Positions 1 to 8,789 are shown, numbered from the stretch's first letter. The stretch is DNA of 64,000 nucleotides from Leifsonia aquatica H1aii (GCF_000633535.1 NZ_AYMR01000007.1:310001-374000), one strand, 5' to 3'. Numbers and translations: made by a program. The notes: generated by a model from the letters alone, not told the origin.

Positions 1-55
1 CGACACGCCGTCGGCGGGCGCGCACAAGTCCGGAGGTGATGGCTTCATCACGTAA
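1..55 (+). CDS. Possible 3' end of an upstream gene (partial)
   Basis: A reading frame open from the window edge ends at TAA 53-55, nine bases before the folD ATG. The visible 17 codons read D-T-P-S-A-G-A-H-K-S-G-G-D-G-F-I-T. In many actinobacteria glyA (serine hydroxymethyltransferase) lies directly before folD, so this could be its C-terminus, but the stretch is too short to recognise. The stop and close spacing suggest co-transcription with folD. Confidence 0.35.
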   Translation, partial: DTPSAGAHKSGGDGFIT

Positions 56-64
56 GGAACGCAG

Positions 65-946
65 ATGAGCGCACAGATTCTGGACGGCAAGGCCACGGCG
101 GCCGCGATCAAGAGCGAGCTGACGGAGCGCGTGGCGCGGCTGCGCGAGCAGGGCGTCGTGCCCGGGCTCGGCACCATCCTGGTCGGCGACGACCCGGGGT
201 CGCAGTGGTACGTCGCGGGCAAGCACCGGGACTGCGCGGAGGTGGGCATCGCGTCCATCCGCCGCGACCTCCCGGCCGACATCTCGCAGGCCGAGCTGGA
301 GGCCGTGATCGAGGAGCTGAACGCCGACCCCGACTGCACCGGGTTCATCGTCCAGCTGCCGCTGCCGGCGCACCTCGATACCGACGCCATCCTGGAGCTG
401 GTCGACCCGGCCAAGGACGCGGACGGGCTGCACCCGACGAACCTGGGCCGCCTCGTGCTCAACGTCAACCGCCCGATCACCACGCCGCTGCCGTGCACGC
501 CGCGCGGCGTCATCGAGCTGATGGAGCGGCACGGGATCGCGCTGAACGGCAAGCACGTCGTCGTCGTCGGCCGCGGCGTCACCGTCGGCCGCCCGATCGG
601 CTCGCTGCTGACCCGTCGCGAGTACAACGCCACGGTCACGCTGACCCACACCGGCACGGTCGACCTGGACGAGCACCTCAAGCGTGCCGACGTGATCGTC
701 GCCGCAGCGGGCGTCGCCGGCCTGGTCTCGGCGGAGAACGTGAAGCCGGGGGCGATCGTCCTCGACGTCGGTGTCAGCCGGGTGGAGGACCCGGTGACCG
801 GCAAGAGTGTGGTGGCCGGCGATGTGGCGGCGGATGTCGCCGAGGTCGCCGCGTGGGTCTCGCCGAACCCGGGCGGAGTGGGGCCGATGACGCGCGCCCT
901 CCTGCTGCAGAACGTCGTCGAGTCCGCGGAGCGGGCGCTGGCATGA
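65..946 (+). CDS. folD: Bifunctional methylenetetrahydrofolate dehydrogenase / methenyltetrahydrofolate cyclohydrolase FolD
   Basis: FolD interconverts 5,10-methylene-THF and 10-formyl-THF in the cytosol, using NADP, to supply one-carbon units for purines and formyl-Met-tRNA. The 293-residue length is normal. The catalytic Tyr49 and Lys53 are present (YVAGKHRDC), as are Gln97 in VQLPLP, Asp120 in DGLHP, the PCTPRG segment at 143-148, and the Rossmann motif [11 protein letters not shown] at 169-179. The C-terminal [12 protein letters not shown] signature is intact. The start is preceded by AAGGA seven bases upstream. It overlaps the next gene by ATGA, so the two are translationally coupled. 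Confidence 0.97.
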   Translation: MSAQILDGKATAAAIKSELTERVARLREQGVVPGLGTILVGDDPGSQWYVAGKHRDCAEVGIASIRRDLPADISQAELEAVIEELNADPDCTGFIVQLPLPAHLDTDAILELVDPAKDADGLHPTNLGRLVLNVNRPITTPLPCTPRGVIELMERHGIALNGKHVVVVGRGVTVGRPIGSLLTRREYNATVTLTHTGTVDLDEHLKRADVIVAAAGVAGLVSAENVKPGAIVLDVGVSRVEDPVTGKSVVAGDVAADVAEVAAWVSPNPGGVGPMTRALLLQNVVESAERALA

Positions 947-1440
947 GCGGGCAGGGCGCCGACCGCACGCATCCCGCCGTCGAGCGGGTGGAGGCGGCGC
1001 TGCTCGCCGCCGGTGTGGAGCCGCGGGTCCGCTGGTTCGAGGCGGCCACGCCGACGGCCGCCTCGGCGGCGGAGGAGTTGGGCGTGGAGGTCGGTGCGAT
1101 CGCGAACTCCCTCGTCTTCACGATCGACGGCGACCCGCTGCTCGTGATGACCTCCGGCGCGCACCGCGTCGACACGGCCTTCCTCGGCGAGCGGCTCGGC
1201 GGGCGCATCCGTCGCGCCGACCCTGAGACGGTGAAAGCGGCGACCGGTCAGACCATCGGCGGCGTCGCGCCGCTGGGCCACCCCGCCCCGCTGCGCACGG
1301 TCGTGGACGTGGCGCTCGCCGGCTACCCCGAGGTCTGGGCGGCGGCGGGGCACCCGCACACCGTCTTCCCGACCACCTTCGCCGAGCTGGTGCGCCTCAC
1401 GGACGGCGACCCGGTCCCGGTCGAGCGTCCCGCCTCCTGA
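943..1440 (+). CDS. YbaK/EbsC-family aminoacyl-tRNA deacylase-like protein
   Basis: This 165-residue protein belongs to the YbaK/ProX editing-domain family, which hydrolyses mischarged aminoacyl-tRNAs in trans. The core reads [13 protein letters not shown], then [17 protein letters not shown], then [12 protein letters not shown], in the family order. In E. coli YbaK the first motif carries a functional lysine (K-S/T-L); here the aligned position is Asn (IANSL), as I recall for an actinobacterial subgroup, so activity or substrate may differ. The ATG at 943 overlaps the folD stop (ATGA), which fixes the start. A long reading frame beginning further upstream only runs through folD in another frame. 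Confidence 0.88.
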   Translation: MSGQGADRTHPAVERVEAALLAAGVEPRVRWFEAATPTAASAAEELGVEVGAIANSLVFTIDGDPLLVMTSGAHRVDTAFLGERLGGRIRRADPETVKAATGQTIGGVAPLGHPAPLRTVVDVALAGYPEVWAAAGHPHTVFPTTFAELVRLTDGDPVPVERPAS

Positions 1441-1448
1441 AACCTCGC

Positions 1449-1482
1449 CGACGCCACCCCCGTCGACGCCACCCCCGTCGAC
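1449..1482. repeat. 15-bp tandem repeat, about 2.3 copies
   Basis: Two exact copies of CGACGCCACCCCCGT (1449-1463, 1464-1478) plus the first four bases of a third lie just after the YbaK-like gene. No function is evident; slippage is the simplest origin. Confidence 0.7.
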
Positions 1483-1531
1483 GTTCACGTCGTTGCGCCG
1501 AAAACGGCGGAATGACCGCGACGACGTGAAC
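1483..1531. terminator. Long hairpin between convergent genes (terminator or REP-like palindrome)
   Basis: The arms GTTCACGTCGT (1483-1493) and ACGACGTGAAC (1521-1531) are perfect reverse complements and extend inward, with one G-T pair, to about 15 bp. An inner CCG-AAAA-CGG hairpin caps the loop. The element lies between the converging YbaK-like and carbonic-anhydrase-like genes, so a bidirectional terminator is likely. There is no T-run. A short AACCTCG repeat flanks it (1441-1447, 1529-1535). Confidence 0.6.
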
Positions 1532-1536
1532 CTCGG

Positions 1537-2055
1537 TCAGTGGTCGGCGGCCGGGTGGGCGTTCGCGAGGTCGAGGTAGGCGGCGGCGTTGCGGTGCAGG
1601 CCGGCGCGTTCGTCGTCGGTGAGCGCGCGGCGCAGCTTGCCGGGCACGCCCGCGACGAGGGAGCCGGGCGGGACGATCGTCCCCTCGAGCACCACGGTCC
1701 CTGCCGCGATCAGGGAACCGGCCCCGATCACGGCCCCGTTGAGGACGGTCGCGTGCATCCCGATCAGGGCGCCGTCCTCGATCGTGCAGCCGTGCAGCAC
1801 GGCGTTGTGACCGACGGAGACGTCCGCGCCGACCGAGAGTGGGTAGCCGGCGTCGACGTGGCAGGAGACGTTGTCCTGGATGTTGCTGCGCTCCCCGAGC
1901 ACGATCTCCTCCGCCTCCGCCCGGAGCACCGCGTTGTACCAGACGCTGGAGCCGGCCAGGAGGCGCACCCGCCCGGCGAGCACCGCGCCGGCGGCGACGA
2001 ACGCGTCCGGTGCGAGGGTGGGAGCGGAGCCGTCGGCGAGGGTGACGAGGGTCAT
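1537..2055 (-). CDS. Gamma-carbonic-anhydrase family protein (left-handed beta-helix)
   Basis: This 172-residue protein is a left-handed parallel beta-helix of hexapeptide repeats, like gamma carbonic anhydrases and the YrdA/PaaY group. The three zinc histidines of the family are visible as H66 (SCHVD), H83 (VGHN) and H88 (LHG), and IGMHATVLNGA follows as usual. The RGD-type segment of classical Cam is replaced by RAE, which is common in the YrdA-like branch, so CO2 hydration is possible but unproven. The start has no Shine-Dalgarno. Instead TAAACT lies exactly six bases upstream, suggesting a leaderless mRNA. Confidence 0.85.
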   Translation of the reverse strand: MTLVTLADGSAPTLAPDAFVAAGAVLAGRVRLLAGSSVWYNAVLRAEAEEIVLGERSNIQDNVSCHVDAGYPLSVGADVSVGHNAVLHGCTIEDGALIGMHATVLNGAVIGAGSLIAAGTVVLEGTIVPPGSLVAGVPGKLRRALTDDERAGLHRNAAAYLDLANAHPAADH

Positions 2056-2061
2056 CCCGTC

Positions 2062-2067
2062 AGTTTA
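2062..2067 (-). promoter_or_regulatory. Leaderless -10 box of the carbonic-anhydrase-like gene
   Basis: On the minus strand TAAACT stands six bases before the ATG. The same TANNNT-N6-ATG spacing recurs at several genes of the window, which supports transcription starting at the start codon. Confidence 0.55.
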
Positions 2068-2078
2068 ACCAGCGGCCC

Positions 2079-2903
2079 TCATCCGATGGGGGCGGCCCGG
2101 TCCGAGCTCTCGTCGACCACGATGAAGCGCTTGCGGACGACGCGGCCGTCCGCGGACTCCGGCAGGTCGTCGAGCGCCGAGCGCACCCGGTTCAGGATGC
2201 GCGGCGGCAGTTCCAGCGGCGGCTCGTCGGGCTGATCGAGCGTGCCGGGCGGGTAGGCGACGCCCGGCTCCTGCGACATCTCGATGTGCGCCCCGCGCAG
2301 CTCCCGCACCCGTGTGGGCGCGGCGTCGCGGAACCGGATGAGCCGGTCGATGGTCGCGGCGTACTGCGCGCGGTCGCGGATGTAGAGGTGGGCGGGCAGC
2401 ACGGTGTCCCCGGTGAACATGATCCCGGTCCTCCGGTCGAAGAAGACGACCGCGGACGGTTCGTGACCGGGGCCGCCGACCACGTCGATCGGCCGCTGTC
2501 CGAGGTCGAACTCGACGACCTCGTCCGGCCAGGACCGGAACCCGAAGAACGAGATGACCTGCGCGGGAGTCGTCCCGACGATGGTGGTCGCCGGGCGCCC
2601 GGCGAGCAGCGGATCGCCGGCGATGTGGTCCCGGTGGGCGTGGGTGTGCGCGACGACCAGCGGGTAGGGCCGGAGGAACACGGCGGGGGTCCGCCGGAGC
2701 CAGGTGTCCGTCAGCCGGTCGATCGTCGCACGGAGCGGGAACACCGCCTCGTCGGCGGTCGCGCCGGTGTCGAGCAGCAGTGCGCGCCGCCGCCCGAACA
2801 GCAGGAACAGGAACGGCGCCTCCCAGTGCGACGACTTCGGCTGCCGAAGCTGCACCGTGTCGGCGTCGAGCCAGGTGATCTCGGGTTCCGTCATCCGTTC
2901 CAT
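2079..2903 (-). CDS. MBL-fold metallo-hydrolase
   Basis: A metallo-beta-lactamase-fold protein of 274 residues. The metal-binding motif HTHAHRDH is at 86-93, followed by a second-metal histidine region (GGPGHEPSA) and TGDTVLP, all in the usual order, so two-metal hydrolase chemistry is expected. The substrate is unknown. I chose the ATG at 2903 because AGGAGG lies just upstream; a second ATG at 2894 (MTEPE) is possible, with a longer spacing. The open frame extends further into the LacI operator region, where the sequence no longer looks coding. It is divergent from the LacI-led operon and may share its operator. Confidence 0.85.
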   Translation of the reverse strand: MERMTEPEITWLDADTVQLRQPKSSHWEAPFLFLLFGRRRALLLDTGATADEAVFPLRATIDRLTDTWLRRTPAVFLRPYPLVVAHTHAHRDHIAGDPLLAGRPATTIVGTTPAQVISFFGFRSWPDEVVEFDLGQRPIDVVGGPGHEPSAVVFFDRRTGIMFTGDTVLPAHLYIRDRAQYAATIDRLIRFRDAAPTRVRELRGAHIEMSQEPGVAYPPGTLDQPDEPPLELPPRILNRVRSALDDLPESADGRVVRKRFIVVDESSDRAAPIG

Positions 2904-2972
2904 CTTCCTCCTGTGCGGTAGCCGGGAGGTGAACGGTGGCGGCGATGGTGCGTCCAGGGACGGAGAATGTGC

Positions 2973-2986
2973 GCAAACTAGTTTGC
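2973..2986. promoter_or_regulatory. LacI-family operator O1 (14-bp palindrome)
   Basis: GCAAACTAGTTTGC is a perfect 14-bp palindrome between the divergent MBL gene and the LacI gene. It shares the arm CAAAC/GTTTG with a second palindrome 68 bp downstream (centre to centre), as expected for a looping or autoregulating LacI-family repressor. Confidence 0.75.
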
Positions 2987-3041
2987 AAAACACGCACCCG
3001 TATGCCATCATGAATCAACGCATCACTGCATCAACGAGGAG

Positions 3042-3053
3042 CAAACCGGTTTG
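3042..3053. promoter_or_regulatory. LacI-family operator O2 overlapping the start codon
   Basis: CAAACCGGTTTG is a perfect 12-bp palindrome with the central CG typical of LacI-family operators. The TTG start codon (3051-3053) forms its last three bases. Repressor bound here would block the start of its own gene and so of the whole operon. Confidence 0.75.
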
Positions 3054-4067
3054 GTCAAAGCATCCAGTTCCGAGTCGCTGAACATCCAGACGGTCGCTGC
3101 GGCCGCCGGGGTCAGCAAGACCACCGTGTCGCACGTCCTGAGCGGCAAGCGCCCCGTCTCGCCGGCCACGCGCCGCCGGGTCGAGCGCGTGATGGAGGAG
3201 CTCGGCTACCAGCCCAACTTCTTCGCGCAGGCCCTGAACTCCCGGCGCAGCAACTCGGTGGCCCTCCTGGTGCAGGACATCACCAACCCGTTCTACCCGG
3301 CGCTCGCCCGCGGCGTCCAGAGCGTGGTCGCCTCCGCGGATCAGGTCGTCATGCTCTTCGACGTCGGCGCGGGGGAGGGCTTCCTGGACGCGTTCGTCCG
3401 TGACGCCATCCAGCGCCACGTCGACGGAGTGATCATCGCCGTCAACGACGAGATCGAACCGCAGCTGCTCGCCCTGCACGACGCGGGCATCCCGGTCGTG
3501 GGCGTCGGCTCCGGGCTCAGCGAGTCCCCCCTGGACTGGGTGTCGGCCGACGACATCGCCATCGGCACGACCGCGGTCGCCCACCTCCGTTCCGTCGGGC
3601 ATCGCCGGATCGCGACCATCAGCGGCCCGATCGACCACGAGCCCGGCCGGGGCCGGTACGAGGGCTACCGGCGTGCGGTGCGCGAGCACGGCCTCGACGA
3701 GTCCGAGGACCTGCGGATCGCGGCCGACTTCACCCGGGAGGGCGGATACGCGGCGATGAAGCGGCTGCTGCGCCTGGATCCCCGCCCCGAGGCGGTGGTC
3801 TGCGCGAACGATCTGATGGCGATCGGCGCTCTGGATGCCGCGCTCGAGGCCGGGCTCGCCGTGCCGGACGACATCGCGATCATGGGCGTCGACGACATCG
3901 ACGCCGCCGGACTGGTCCGTCCCGCCCTCTCCACGGTGCGGGTCCCCGCCGAAGAGATCGGGCGTGCGGCCGGCGACCTCCTGCTCCAGCGGATGGAGGA
4001 GCCGTCCACCGAGCCCGCACGCCACATCCTCGTCCAGCACTCCCTCGTCCGGCGACAGTCGGCATAA
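3051..4067 (+). CDS. LacI-family transcriptional regulator of the ribosyl-compound operon
   Basis: A 338-residue LacI/PurR-type repressor. The N-terminal helix-turn-helix with hinge spans residues 10-60 (NIQTVAAAAGVSKTTVSHVL, then VMEELGYQPN), followed by a periplasmic-binding-protein-like sensor domain (VALLVQDITNPFYPALARG, and later VVCANDLMAIGALDAA and IMGVDDID). The start is TTG at 3051 with GAGGAG nine bases upstream; no ATG or GTG suits the HTH. It is the first gene of an operon running to 12391, with 26 bp to the next gene. Two palindromes around the start imply autoregulation. The effector is unknown; a nucleoside, ribose or related compound is my inference from the neighbours. Confidence 0.93.
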   Translation: MVKASSSESLNIQTVAAAAGVSKTTVSHVLSGKRPVSPATRRRVERVMEELGYQPNFFAQALNSRRSNSVALLVQDITNPFYPALARGVQSVVASADQVVMLFDVGAGEGFLDAFVRDAIQRHVDGVIIAVNDEIEPQLLALHDAGIPVVGVGSGLSESPLDWVSADDIAIGTTAVAHLRSVGHRRIATISGPIDHEPGRGRYEGYRRAVREHGLDESEDLRIAADFTREGGYAAMKRLLRLDPRPEAVVCANDLMAIGALDAALEAGLAVPDDIAIMGVDDIDAAGLVRPALSTVRVPAEEIGRAAGDLLLQRMEEPSTEPARHILVQHSLVRRQSA

Positions 4068-4093
4068 CGGCACCCCTGAAAGGCACCACGACG

Positions 4094-5389
4094 ATGCATG
4101 ACGTCCTCGACAAGAGAGACCTCGTCCCCGACGAGGCCGAGCAGCTCCTCCACACCGGTCACGCGGTCGAGGACCTGGTCGCCCGCGCGCGCAGTGCGGC
4201 GGACGACGCGGACTACGGGGCACTCGAAGAGATCGAGCAGCTGCTGGTCGCGGCTCCCCGCGGCCCGCACTGGGCCTACGACGACGCCGACGGCGACGCC
4301 GTCCTGACTCCGCTGATCGACGCACTCCCCGCACGACCGGTCTCGGCGGACCTCGCTGAGCGCACCCACGGCGCCTGGCTCGGCCGCTGCGTGGGCAACA
4401 CGCTGGGCAAGCCGGTCGAAGGCCTGACCCGTGCCGAGGTCCGCCGCTATCTGGAGGCCGTCGGCCAGTGGCCGCAGACCGGGTACCTCCCGCTCCTCGA
4501 CGAGCTCCCCGAGGGTGTGAGCCACCTGCACGAGTCGGCGCCGTTCGCTGCCGCCGGGCGCTTCGAGGACGTTCCGCGCGATGACGACATCGACTGGACG
4601 ATCCTCGGGCTCTGGCTGCTGGAGCAGCACGGCCGCGCGCTGACGATCGACGACATCGCGGCGGCCTGGCTCGACCGGTTGCCGTTCACGCAGACCTTCA
4701 CGGCCGAACGCGCCGCGTATCGCAACCTCGTCCGGGGCATCCCCGCCGAGCGCGCCGCCCTGGTCGGCAACCCCTACCGGGAGTGGATCGGCGCGCTCAT
4801 CCGTGCGGACATCTTCGGCTACGCCTTCCCGGGGCGCCCGGCGGAGGCGGCACGGCTGGCTCTGCGCGACGCGCGGCTGAGCCACGTGGGCAACGGGGTG
4901 TTCGGAGAGCTGTGGGCTGCCGCGCTGGTCTCGGCGTCGTTCACGACGGAGACGGCGGCCGACGCGCTCGAGACCGCGCTCGCCGTGGTTCCGGCCCGGT
5001 CTCGCCTGCATGCGGCGCTGGCGGGTGTGCTCCACCTGTCGGCGTCCGGCGCCTCCGCCTTCGAGGCCCTCGACTGGGTGGACGACGAGCTCGGGCACTA
5101 CAACTGGGTGCACACGATCAACAACGCGGCGATCCTCTCGGTGGGCCTCCTCTGGGGCACCGACTTCACGACGACGCTCGCCCTGACGATCGCGGGCGGC
5201 CGCGACACCGACTCCTCCGCGGCGACCGCGGGCAGTGTGTACGGCGCCCTCCACGGGGCCGGTGCGATCCCGCAGCGGTTGGTCGGTACGACCCACGTCC
5301 GCGTGCGCAGCGCGGTCCGCGACTTCGACCGCGTCGCGATCGCCGAGCTGGCGGAGCGCACGACCACCCTGCAGGAGGCTCTGCGATGA
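4094..5389 (+). CDS. ADP-ribosylglycohydrolase family protein
   Basis: A 431-residue member of the ADP-ribosylglycohydrolase (DraG/ARH) superfamily, whose known members cleave N- or O-glycosidic bonds to ribose with two Mg ions. The domain begins near residue 90 (ERTHGAWLGRCVGNTLGKPVEG). The first acidic metal motif is DDDIDWT at 163-169 and the second is GGRDTDSS, with D371 and D373. An N-terminal helical extension of about 90 residues has no obvious function. Between LacI and a nucleoside hydrolase, ending in an ATGA overlap, it is probably a catabolic glycosidase acting on an imported ribosylated compound rather than a protein de-ADP-ribosylase; that is inference. Confidence 0.88.
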   Translation: MHDVLDKRDLVPDEAEQLLHTGHAVEDLVARARSAADDADYGALEEIEQLLVAAPRGPHWAYDDADGDAVLTPLIDALPARPVSADLAERTHGAWLGRCVGNTLGKPVEGLTRAEVRRYLEAVGQWPQTGYLPLLDELPEGVSHLHESAPFAAAGRFEDVPRDDDIDWTILGLWLLEQHGRALTIDDIAAAWLDRLPFTQTFTAERAAYRNLVRGIPAERAALVGNPYREWIGALIRADIFGYAFPGRPAEAARLALRDARLSHVGNGVFGELWAAALVSASFTTETAADALETALAVVPARSRLHAALAGVLHLSASGASAFEALDWVDDELGHYNWVHTINNAAILSVGLLWGTDFTTTLALTIAGGRDTDSSAATAGSVYGALHGAGAIPQRLVGTTHVRVRSAVRDFDRVAIAELAERTTTLQEALR

Positions 5390-6390
5390 GCGCGCTGCCC
5401 GTCATCATCGACACCGACCCCGGCCTGGGCGAGCCGGGAAGCGACATCGACGATGGTCTCGCCATCGCGCTGGCCCTGCGCTCTCCGGAGCTGGAGGTGC
5501 TCGGGCTCACCGTCGTGAACGGCAACGTCGACCTCGCCACCGGCGTCACGGTGGCCCGCGATCTCGTGGAGCGGCTCGGCCAGCCGGATCTGCCCGTGCT
5601 CGCGGGCGCCGACGTGCCGCTGGTGCGGCCGATGGGGCCGGTGCGTGCCCTGTTCGACGCCGTCCTCGGTGCTGAGCAGGTCGAGAGCCCCACCCGCCGG
5701 GACGCGGCGACGACCGAGCACGCGGCCGACTTCCTCGTCCGCACGGCGGCCGCCCGGCCCGGCGAGGTGACGGTCATCGCGATCGGACCGATGACGAACC
5801 TGGCCCTGGCGATCCAGCGCGACCCGTCGTTCGCCGCCAACGTCGGCGAGCTCGTGCTCATGGCCGGCAGCGCGACCGGGTACGCCCAGAACGTCACCGT
5901 GGTCGGCGACTTCAACGCCTACGTCGACCCGGAGGCGCTCGACATCGTCCTCCGCAGCGGAGCGCGCATCCGGATGGTCGGGCTCGATCAGACCTCCCGC
6001 GTGATGCTCACCCGCGCGGACGCAGCAGACCTGCGTGCCACCGGCAGCGGGTTCGGCGACTGGGTCGCCGACTGCACCGACGCGTGGATCGACTTCCTCG
6101 GCCGGGCCTTCCCGCTCCGGCCCGAGCACCGGGACGCCTGCTTCCTCCACGACCCGCTCGTGATCGCCGCCGTCACCCACCCGCAACTGCTCACCTGGGC
6201 GGATGCGGACGTGCGGACCGAGCTCGTGAGCGAGCTCGCCCGCGGACTCGTGGTCGCCGACCGCGGGCTCGCCCTCCAGCCACCTGCAGGAAGCAACGCC
6301 TCCGTCGCCATCGATACCGATGTCGACGCGTTCCGGCGGCTCTTCCTCTCGCGCATCAGCGCGGAACCCTCGCCCGCCCCGGGCAACTGA
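5386..6390 (+). CDS. Nucleoside hydrolase (inosine-uridine preferring type)
   Basis: This 334-residue enzyme of the IunH family would hydrolyse the N-glycosidic bond of ribonucleosides to ribose and base. The calcium-binding start is DTDPG at 9-13 followed by DIDDGLAIALA. The family DTDPGxDD motif is stretched by an inserted GEPGS-like loop, a form I have seen in some members. GPMTNLALA and the active-site histidine in FLHDPLVIA are present. The ATG at 5386 overlaps the preceding stop (ATGA). The following binding protein begins 25 bp later. The ribose released would feed the ribokinase at 9625. Confidence 0.93.
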   Translation: MSALPVIIDTDPGLGEPGSDIDDGLAIALALRSPELEVLGLTVVNGNVDLATGVTVARDLVERLGQPDLPVLAGADVPLVRPMGPVRALFDAVLGAEQVESPTRRDAATTEHAADFLVRTAAARPGEVTVIAIGPMTNLALAIQRDPSFAANVGELVLMAGSATGYAQNVTVVGDFNAYVDPEALDIVLRSGARIRMVGLDQTSRVMLTRADAADLRATGSGFGDWVADCTDAWIDFLGRAFPLRPEHRDACFLHDPLVIAAVTHPQLLTWADADVRTELVSELARGLVVADRGLALQPPAGSNASVAIDTDVDAFRRLFLSRISAEPSPAPGN

Positions 6391-6415
6391 CACAGCAACG
6401 AAGGAGTACCCGAGA

Positions 6416-7762
6416 ATGCCGAATCACAAGGATGTGACGCGTTGGATCGCCGTCGCGGCGACCGCGGCGATCACCGTCGCCGGACTCGCCGCCTGCAGCG
6501 GCTCCACCGCCTCCGGGAGCATCGACGGCGTCGCGCCGGCCAGCCTGACCGAGCCGACGGAGCCGATCACCATCACCTACGCGGGCGCCGCCTACGACGC
6601 CAAGCAGATCCAGCCCGTGCTGGATGCGTTCCACAAGGAGCACCCGAAGATCACGGTCAAGTACGAGGCCGTGCCGTTCGACGACTTCAACAGCGTGCTC
6701 GCCGCACGCCTGACCTCGTCGGCTGACTCGATCGACGTCTTCGACGTCGACATGCCGCGTACCTCGGCCTACGCGGCGCGCGGCTGGCTGAGCGACCTGA
6801 CGAAGACGTTCCCGACCCTGTCGAAGGAGGTCGACCCGGGCAGTCTGAAGGCGGCGACCGTGGACGGCAAGCTCGTGACGATGCCCTACCAGACCTCGAC
6901 GAACATCATGTACTACAACAAGACGCTGCTGGCGGCTGCAGGCATCACCCCGCCGAGCGCGGCGGCCGCGGACCGGGAGACCTGGGAGCAGGTGACCGCG
7001 GACGCCACCACGGCGAAGACGGCCGGCGCGCAGTACGGGCTCGTGTTCGACCAGATCGACCGCTACTACCAGCTGCAGCCGCTCGCCGAGAGCGCAGGCG
7101 GAGGAGCCGGAGGGAAGGGCGCAGGCAACCTGACCCCCGACGTCACGAACGCCGGATGGACCAAGGCCTTCACGTGGTATGGCAGCCTCTTCGCCGACGG
7201 CCTCTCGCCGCGCGGCGTCGCGGTGGCGGACACGCCCAACCTGTTCGCCGCGGGCAAGGTCGCCTACTATGTGGGCGGCCCGTGGTGGGGCACCCAATTC
7301 GTCGCCGAGAAGGGCCTCGACTTCGGCGTGGCCCCCTTCCCGGCGTTCGAGGGCGGCACGGCTTCCACCCCGACCGGTGGATGGTCGCTCGGCCTGAACC
7401 CGAAGGCGACCGCCGCGAAGGCGAACGCCGGAGCGCTCTTCATGAAGTTCATGGGCATCGACGACGGGGGCTACGCCCAATACCTGTCGGCACTCGCGGT
7501 GCCCCCGTCGAACCTGAAGGGCTCCGCCGCCTTCTACGGCTCCCCGACGTTCCAGGACCCGCGTTTCGCGGGCGTCGTCGACCTCATGAAGTCCGAGCTC
7601 GCCCACACGGCGACGCTGCGTCTCCAGACCGTGGGATACGTCGAGTTCGAGGACACCTTGACGAAGACCTTCGACGACATCATCAACGGCACCCCCGCCG
7701 AGAAGGCGCTGACGTCGGCCTCGAGTCAGCTCGACGACGCCTGGGCCAAGTACCGCAAGTAG
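6416..7762 (+). CDS. ABC transporter substrate-binding lipoprotein (CUT1-type, sugar-like)
   Basis: A 448-residue family-1 extracellular solute-binding protein. It has an N-terminal signal with lipobox LAAC and Cys27 as the lipidation site, then TITYAGAAYDAKQIQPVLDA and other segments typical of carbohydrate-binding proteins of CUT1 systems. It would deliver its ligand to the two permeases that follow. AAGGAG lies ten bases before the ATG. The ligand cannot be read from sequence; the operon context suggests a ribosylated or ribose-containing compound or an oligosaccharide. Confidence 0.93.
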   Translation: MPNHKDVTRWIAVAATAAITVAGLAACSGSTASGSIDGVAPASLTEPTEPITITYAGAAYDAKQIQPVLDAFHKEHPKITVKYEAVPFDDFNSVLAARLTSSADSIDVFDVDMPRTSAYAARGWLSDLTKTFPTLSKEVDPGSLKAATVDGKLVTMPYQTSTNIMYYNKTLLAAAGITPPSAAAADRETWEQVTADATTAKTAGAQYGLVFDQIDRYYQLQPLAESAGGGAGGKGAGNLTPDVTNAGWTKAFTWYGSLFADGLSPRGVAVADTPNLFAAGKVAYYVGGPWWGTQFVAEKGLDFGVAPFPAFEGGTASTPTGGWSLGLNPKATAAKANAGALFMKFMGIDDGGYAQYLSALAVPPSNLKGSAAFYGSPTFQDPRFAGVVDLMKSELAHTATLRLQTVGYVEFEDTLTKTFDDIINGTPAEKALTSASSQLDDAWAKYRK

Positions 7763-7829
7763 TCCCGCCGCACGCGGCGCAGTCGCCCGGTGCCGGATCC
7801 TCCGGCACCGGGCCCCGGGAGAGAGACAC

Positions 7830-8789
7830 ATGACTTCGGCAACACACCTCGACAGGGCGCAGCCGGCCTCGCCGCCGCGTGCGCCCCAGCACCGGCCCCC
7901 GCGGGAACGCGGGCGCCGCAGGCGCCGCGATCTCATCGCCGCGGCGGCCTTCCTGGCCCCGACGCTGGTGCTCATCGCGCTGCTGCGGATCTGGCCCACC
8001 ATCACCGCGGTGATCGATTCGACCAGGTCGGGCCTGCCGGGGAGCCTCGCCGCACCCGAGTTCGTGGGCTTCGACGTCTTCGCGAAGATGTTCGCCAGCC
8101 CGGCGTTCTGGAACAGCGTCACCCAGACGCTGGTCTTCAACGTCATCGTCAACCCGCTGCAGATCTTCGTCGCCCTGCTGCTGGCCGTGCTGCTCACTCG
8201 GGCGATCCCGGCCCGCGGTCTCTGGCGGACCCTCATCTTCCTCCCGGCGGCCGTCCCCCTGGCCGGATCCACCATCGTGTGGGGGATCGCGCTGCGGCCC
8301 GACGGACCCGTGAACGGGTTCCTCGCGCTCCTCGGCATTCCCGCCCAGCCCTGGTTCACCAGTCCCGACCAGGTGATCCTGTCGATCGTCCTGCTCGCCA
8401 GCTGGATCGGCATCGGCTACTGGATGATGTTCCTCATCGCCGGCCTCAACGACATCCCGCCGGTGTACTACGAGGCGGCGCGGATCGACGGCGCGGGAGC
8501 CCTCCGGACCTTCTTCTCGGTGACGCTCCCGATGCTGCGCCGGCCGTTGCTGTTCGTGCTCGTCGCCGACACAGTCTCCAACTTCGTCCTGTTCGCCCCC
8601 GTGCAGATCCTCACCAGGGGCGGGCCGGAGAGCCGCAGCGACTTCCTGATGTACGACATCTTCCACCGCAGCTTCGAGCTCAGCGACCCCTACCAGGCGT
8701 CGGCCCAACTCGTGGTGCTGCTGATCCTGATGATCGCGATCGTCGGAGTGCAGTTCCGACTCCTCGGGTCCGGGGAGGCCGACGAATGA
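7830..8789 (+). CDS. ABC transporter permease (MalF-like)
   Basis: A 319-residue inner-membrane permease with about six transmembrane helices and a basic N-terminus of about 30 residues. The cytoplasmic EAA loop that docks the ATPase is at residues 215-235 (EAARIDGAGALRTFFSVTLP). It is a CUT1 permease of the MalF/UgpA type. It overlaps the next permease by ATGA. No ATPase gene is in the operon, so a shared MsiK/MsmK-type ATPase encoded elsewhere is likely. Confidence 0.93.
   Translation: MTSATHLDRAQPASPPRAPQHRPPRERGRRRRRDLIAAAAFLAPTLVLIALLRIWPTITAVIDSTRSGLPGSLAAPEFVGFDVFAKMFASPAFWNSVTQTLVFNVIVNPLQIFVALLLAVLLTRAIPARGLWRTLIFLPAAVPLAGSTIVWGIALRPDGPVNGFLALLGIPAQPWFTSPDQVILSIVLLASWIGIGYWMMFLIAGLNDIPPVYYEAARIDGAGALRTFFSVTLPMLRRPLLFVLVADTVSNFVLFAPVQILTRGGPESRSDFLMYDIFHRSFELSDPYQASAQLVVLLILMIAIVGVQFRLLGSGEADE

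Noticed and set aside
3665-5296. A 543-codon minus-strand frame
   Set aside because: Antisense of the LacI and ADP-ribosylglycohydrolase genes, with Arg/Gly/Val-rich shadow composition.
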